A DNA stretch of 56,485 bases from a virus. The notes below the pieces were generated by a model that saw nothing but the letters and a program-made list of their open reading frames with translations, was not told where the DNA came from and searched no databases. Below are positions 56,284 through 56,485 of the stretch, piece by piece. Where the stretch lies: positions 1 to 56,485 of the IMG/VR virus record IMGVR_UViG_3300011440_000004; one strand, written 5' to 3'. Positions within the stretch are counted from its first letter, which is position 1. Every line of letters starts with the position of its first letter. The position numbers and the translations under genes are program-made.

Positions 56284-56380
56284 CGTTGGGCTCCTTGCGG
56301 TCGAGCAGGTTGGCAATGATGGCAGCCACGATCGACGCGGCGGCGGCTATGCCGATCACGGCGAGCGCCTTGAGGATCAT
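56276..56380 (-). CDS. 34-residue membrane peptide
   Basis: MILKALAVIGIAAAASIVAA then IIANLLDRKEPNDV: a single transmembrane helix and a short charged tail. ATG 56380 overlaps the upstream stop (ATGA) and its stop lies within the next gene's first codons. GTG 56389 is an alternative start. It may affect the host membrane early in infection. Confidence 0.55.
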   Translation of the reverse strand: MILKALAVIGIAAAASIVAAIIANLLDRKEPNDV

Positions 56381-56485
56381 CCGGGCCACGTCGCGCAGTC
56401 CCCGTTGCGCATGTGCATGTTCGGCCGGCCGTTCTCGTCTCGGTAACACCACGGCCCGCGGCCCATGTCGTCGAGCACGATCACA
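56377..56485 (-). CDS. Small protein spanning the contig junction, 3' part
   Basis: The 3' part of the junction gene; positions 56460-56485 duplicate 1-26. It ends RNGDCATWPG at 56377 and overlaps the membrane peptide start. Full product 39 residues from ATG 37. If read only here, an internal ATG at 56466 gives a 29-residue form. Confidence 0.5.
   Translation of the reverse strand, partial: VIVLDDMGRGPWCYRDENGRPNMHMRNGDCATWPG
56460..56485. repeat. Terminal direct repeat, right copy
   Basis: Identical to 1-26; removing one copy joins the two halves of a reading frame. Confidence 0.9.

Noticed and set aside
1-56485. Integrase, attachment site, immunity repressor or tRNA genes
   Set aside because: None recognised by eye on either strand; the MerR-like and helix-turn-helix proteins alone do not justify calling the phage temperate.

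Overview
The window looks like one complete, circularly closed genome of a tailed siphovirus infecting a high-GC Gram-positive bacterium. Its first 26 bases equal its last 26 (1-26 and 56460-56485), and a 39-codon gene reads intact across that join, so the unique length is about 56,459 bp. An actinobacterial host is inferred from the GC-rich sequence, leaderless starts, an LPATG cell-wall protein and Thr-rich stalks; Acidimicrobiia is only a guess. Every gene I support lies on the minus strand. Packing is tight (ATGA, GTGA and TGATG overlaps), and the largest gap is about 207 bases. I see no integrase, immunity repressor, DNA polymerase or tRNA, so a lytic life style relying on host polymerase is the simplest reading.

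Layout in the direction of transcription (descending coordinates). 56.4-46 kb: small, mostly unknown, often zinc-binding genes, with RusA resolvase, HNH protein, ParB-methyltransferase fusion, SprT-like protease, ASCH proteins and an adenine-type methylase. 45.9-40.3 kb: terminase small and large subunits, small regulators, portal. 40.2-31.5 kb: MuF-like protein with a zincin-like tail, an Rmf-like protein, an LPXTG surface protein, prohead protease, major capsid protein and capsid neighbours. 31.5-25.9 kb: virion proteins, a secreted LysM protein, a fibre with 18 repeats, probable major tail protein. 25.7-17.5 kb: J-domain protein, head-tail adaptor and a modification cassette (two glycosyltransferases, a glycosyltransferase-FkbM fusion, a C5 cytosine methyltransferase). 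17.5-5.5 kb: neck and tail genes, frameshifted chaperones, tape measure, tail tip proteins, endolysin, holin candidates. 5.3-0.06 kb: Gam-like protein, RecA-like ATPase, lambda O-like initiator carrying iterons, DnaC-like loader, membrane-anchored transglycosylase-like protein.

The most interesting layer is regulatory. Seven near-identical promoters put a -35, an AACC-NN-GGTT dyad and a -10 only 5-8 nt ahead of a start codon whose first 12 bases are (A/G)TGGCAGATACC, so these transcripts should be leaderless. A second family of genes shares the ribosome-binding cassette GGAG(A/G)CACCGCAATG. The terminator hairpin after the major tail protein carries in its loop an 11-nt antisense of the leaderless start block, and the terminator after the major capsid protein carries in its loop a 12-nt antisense of the ribosome-binding cassette. 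This suggests that abundant late transcripts could act in trans, through their 3' hairpins, on both classes of phage message. That is a hypothesis from sequence alone.
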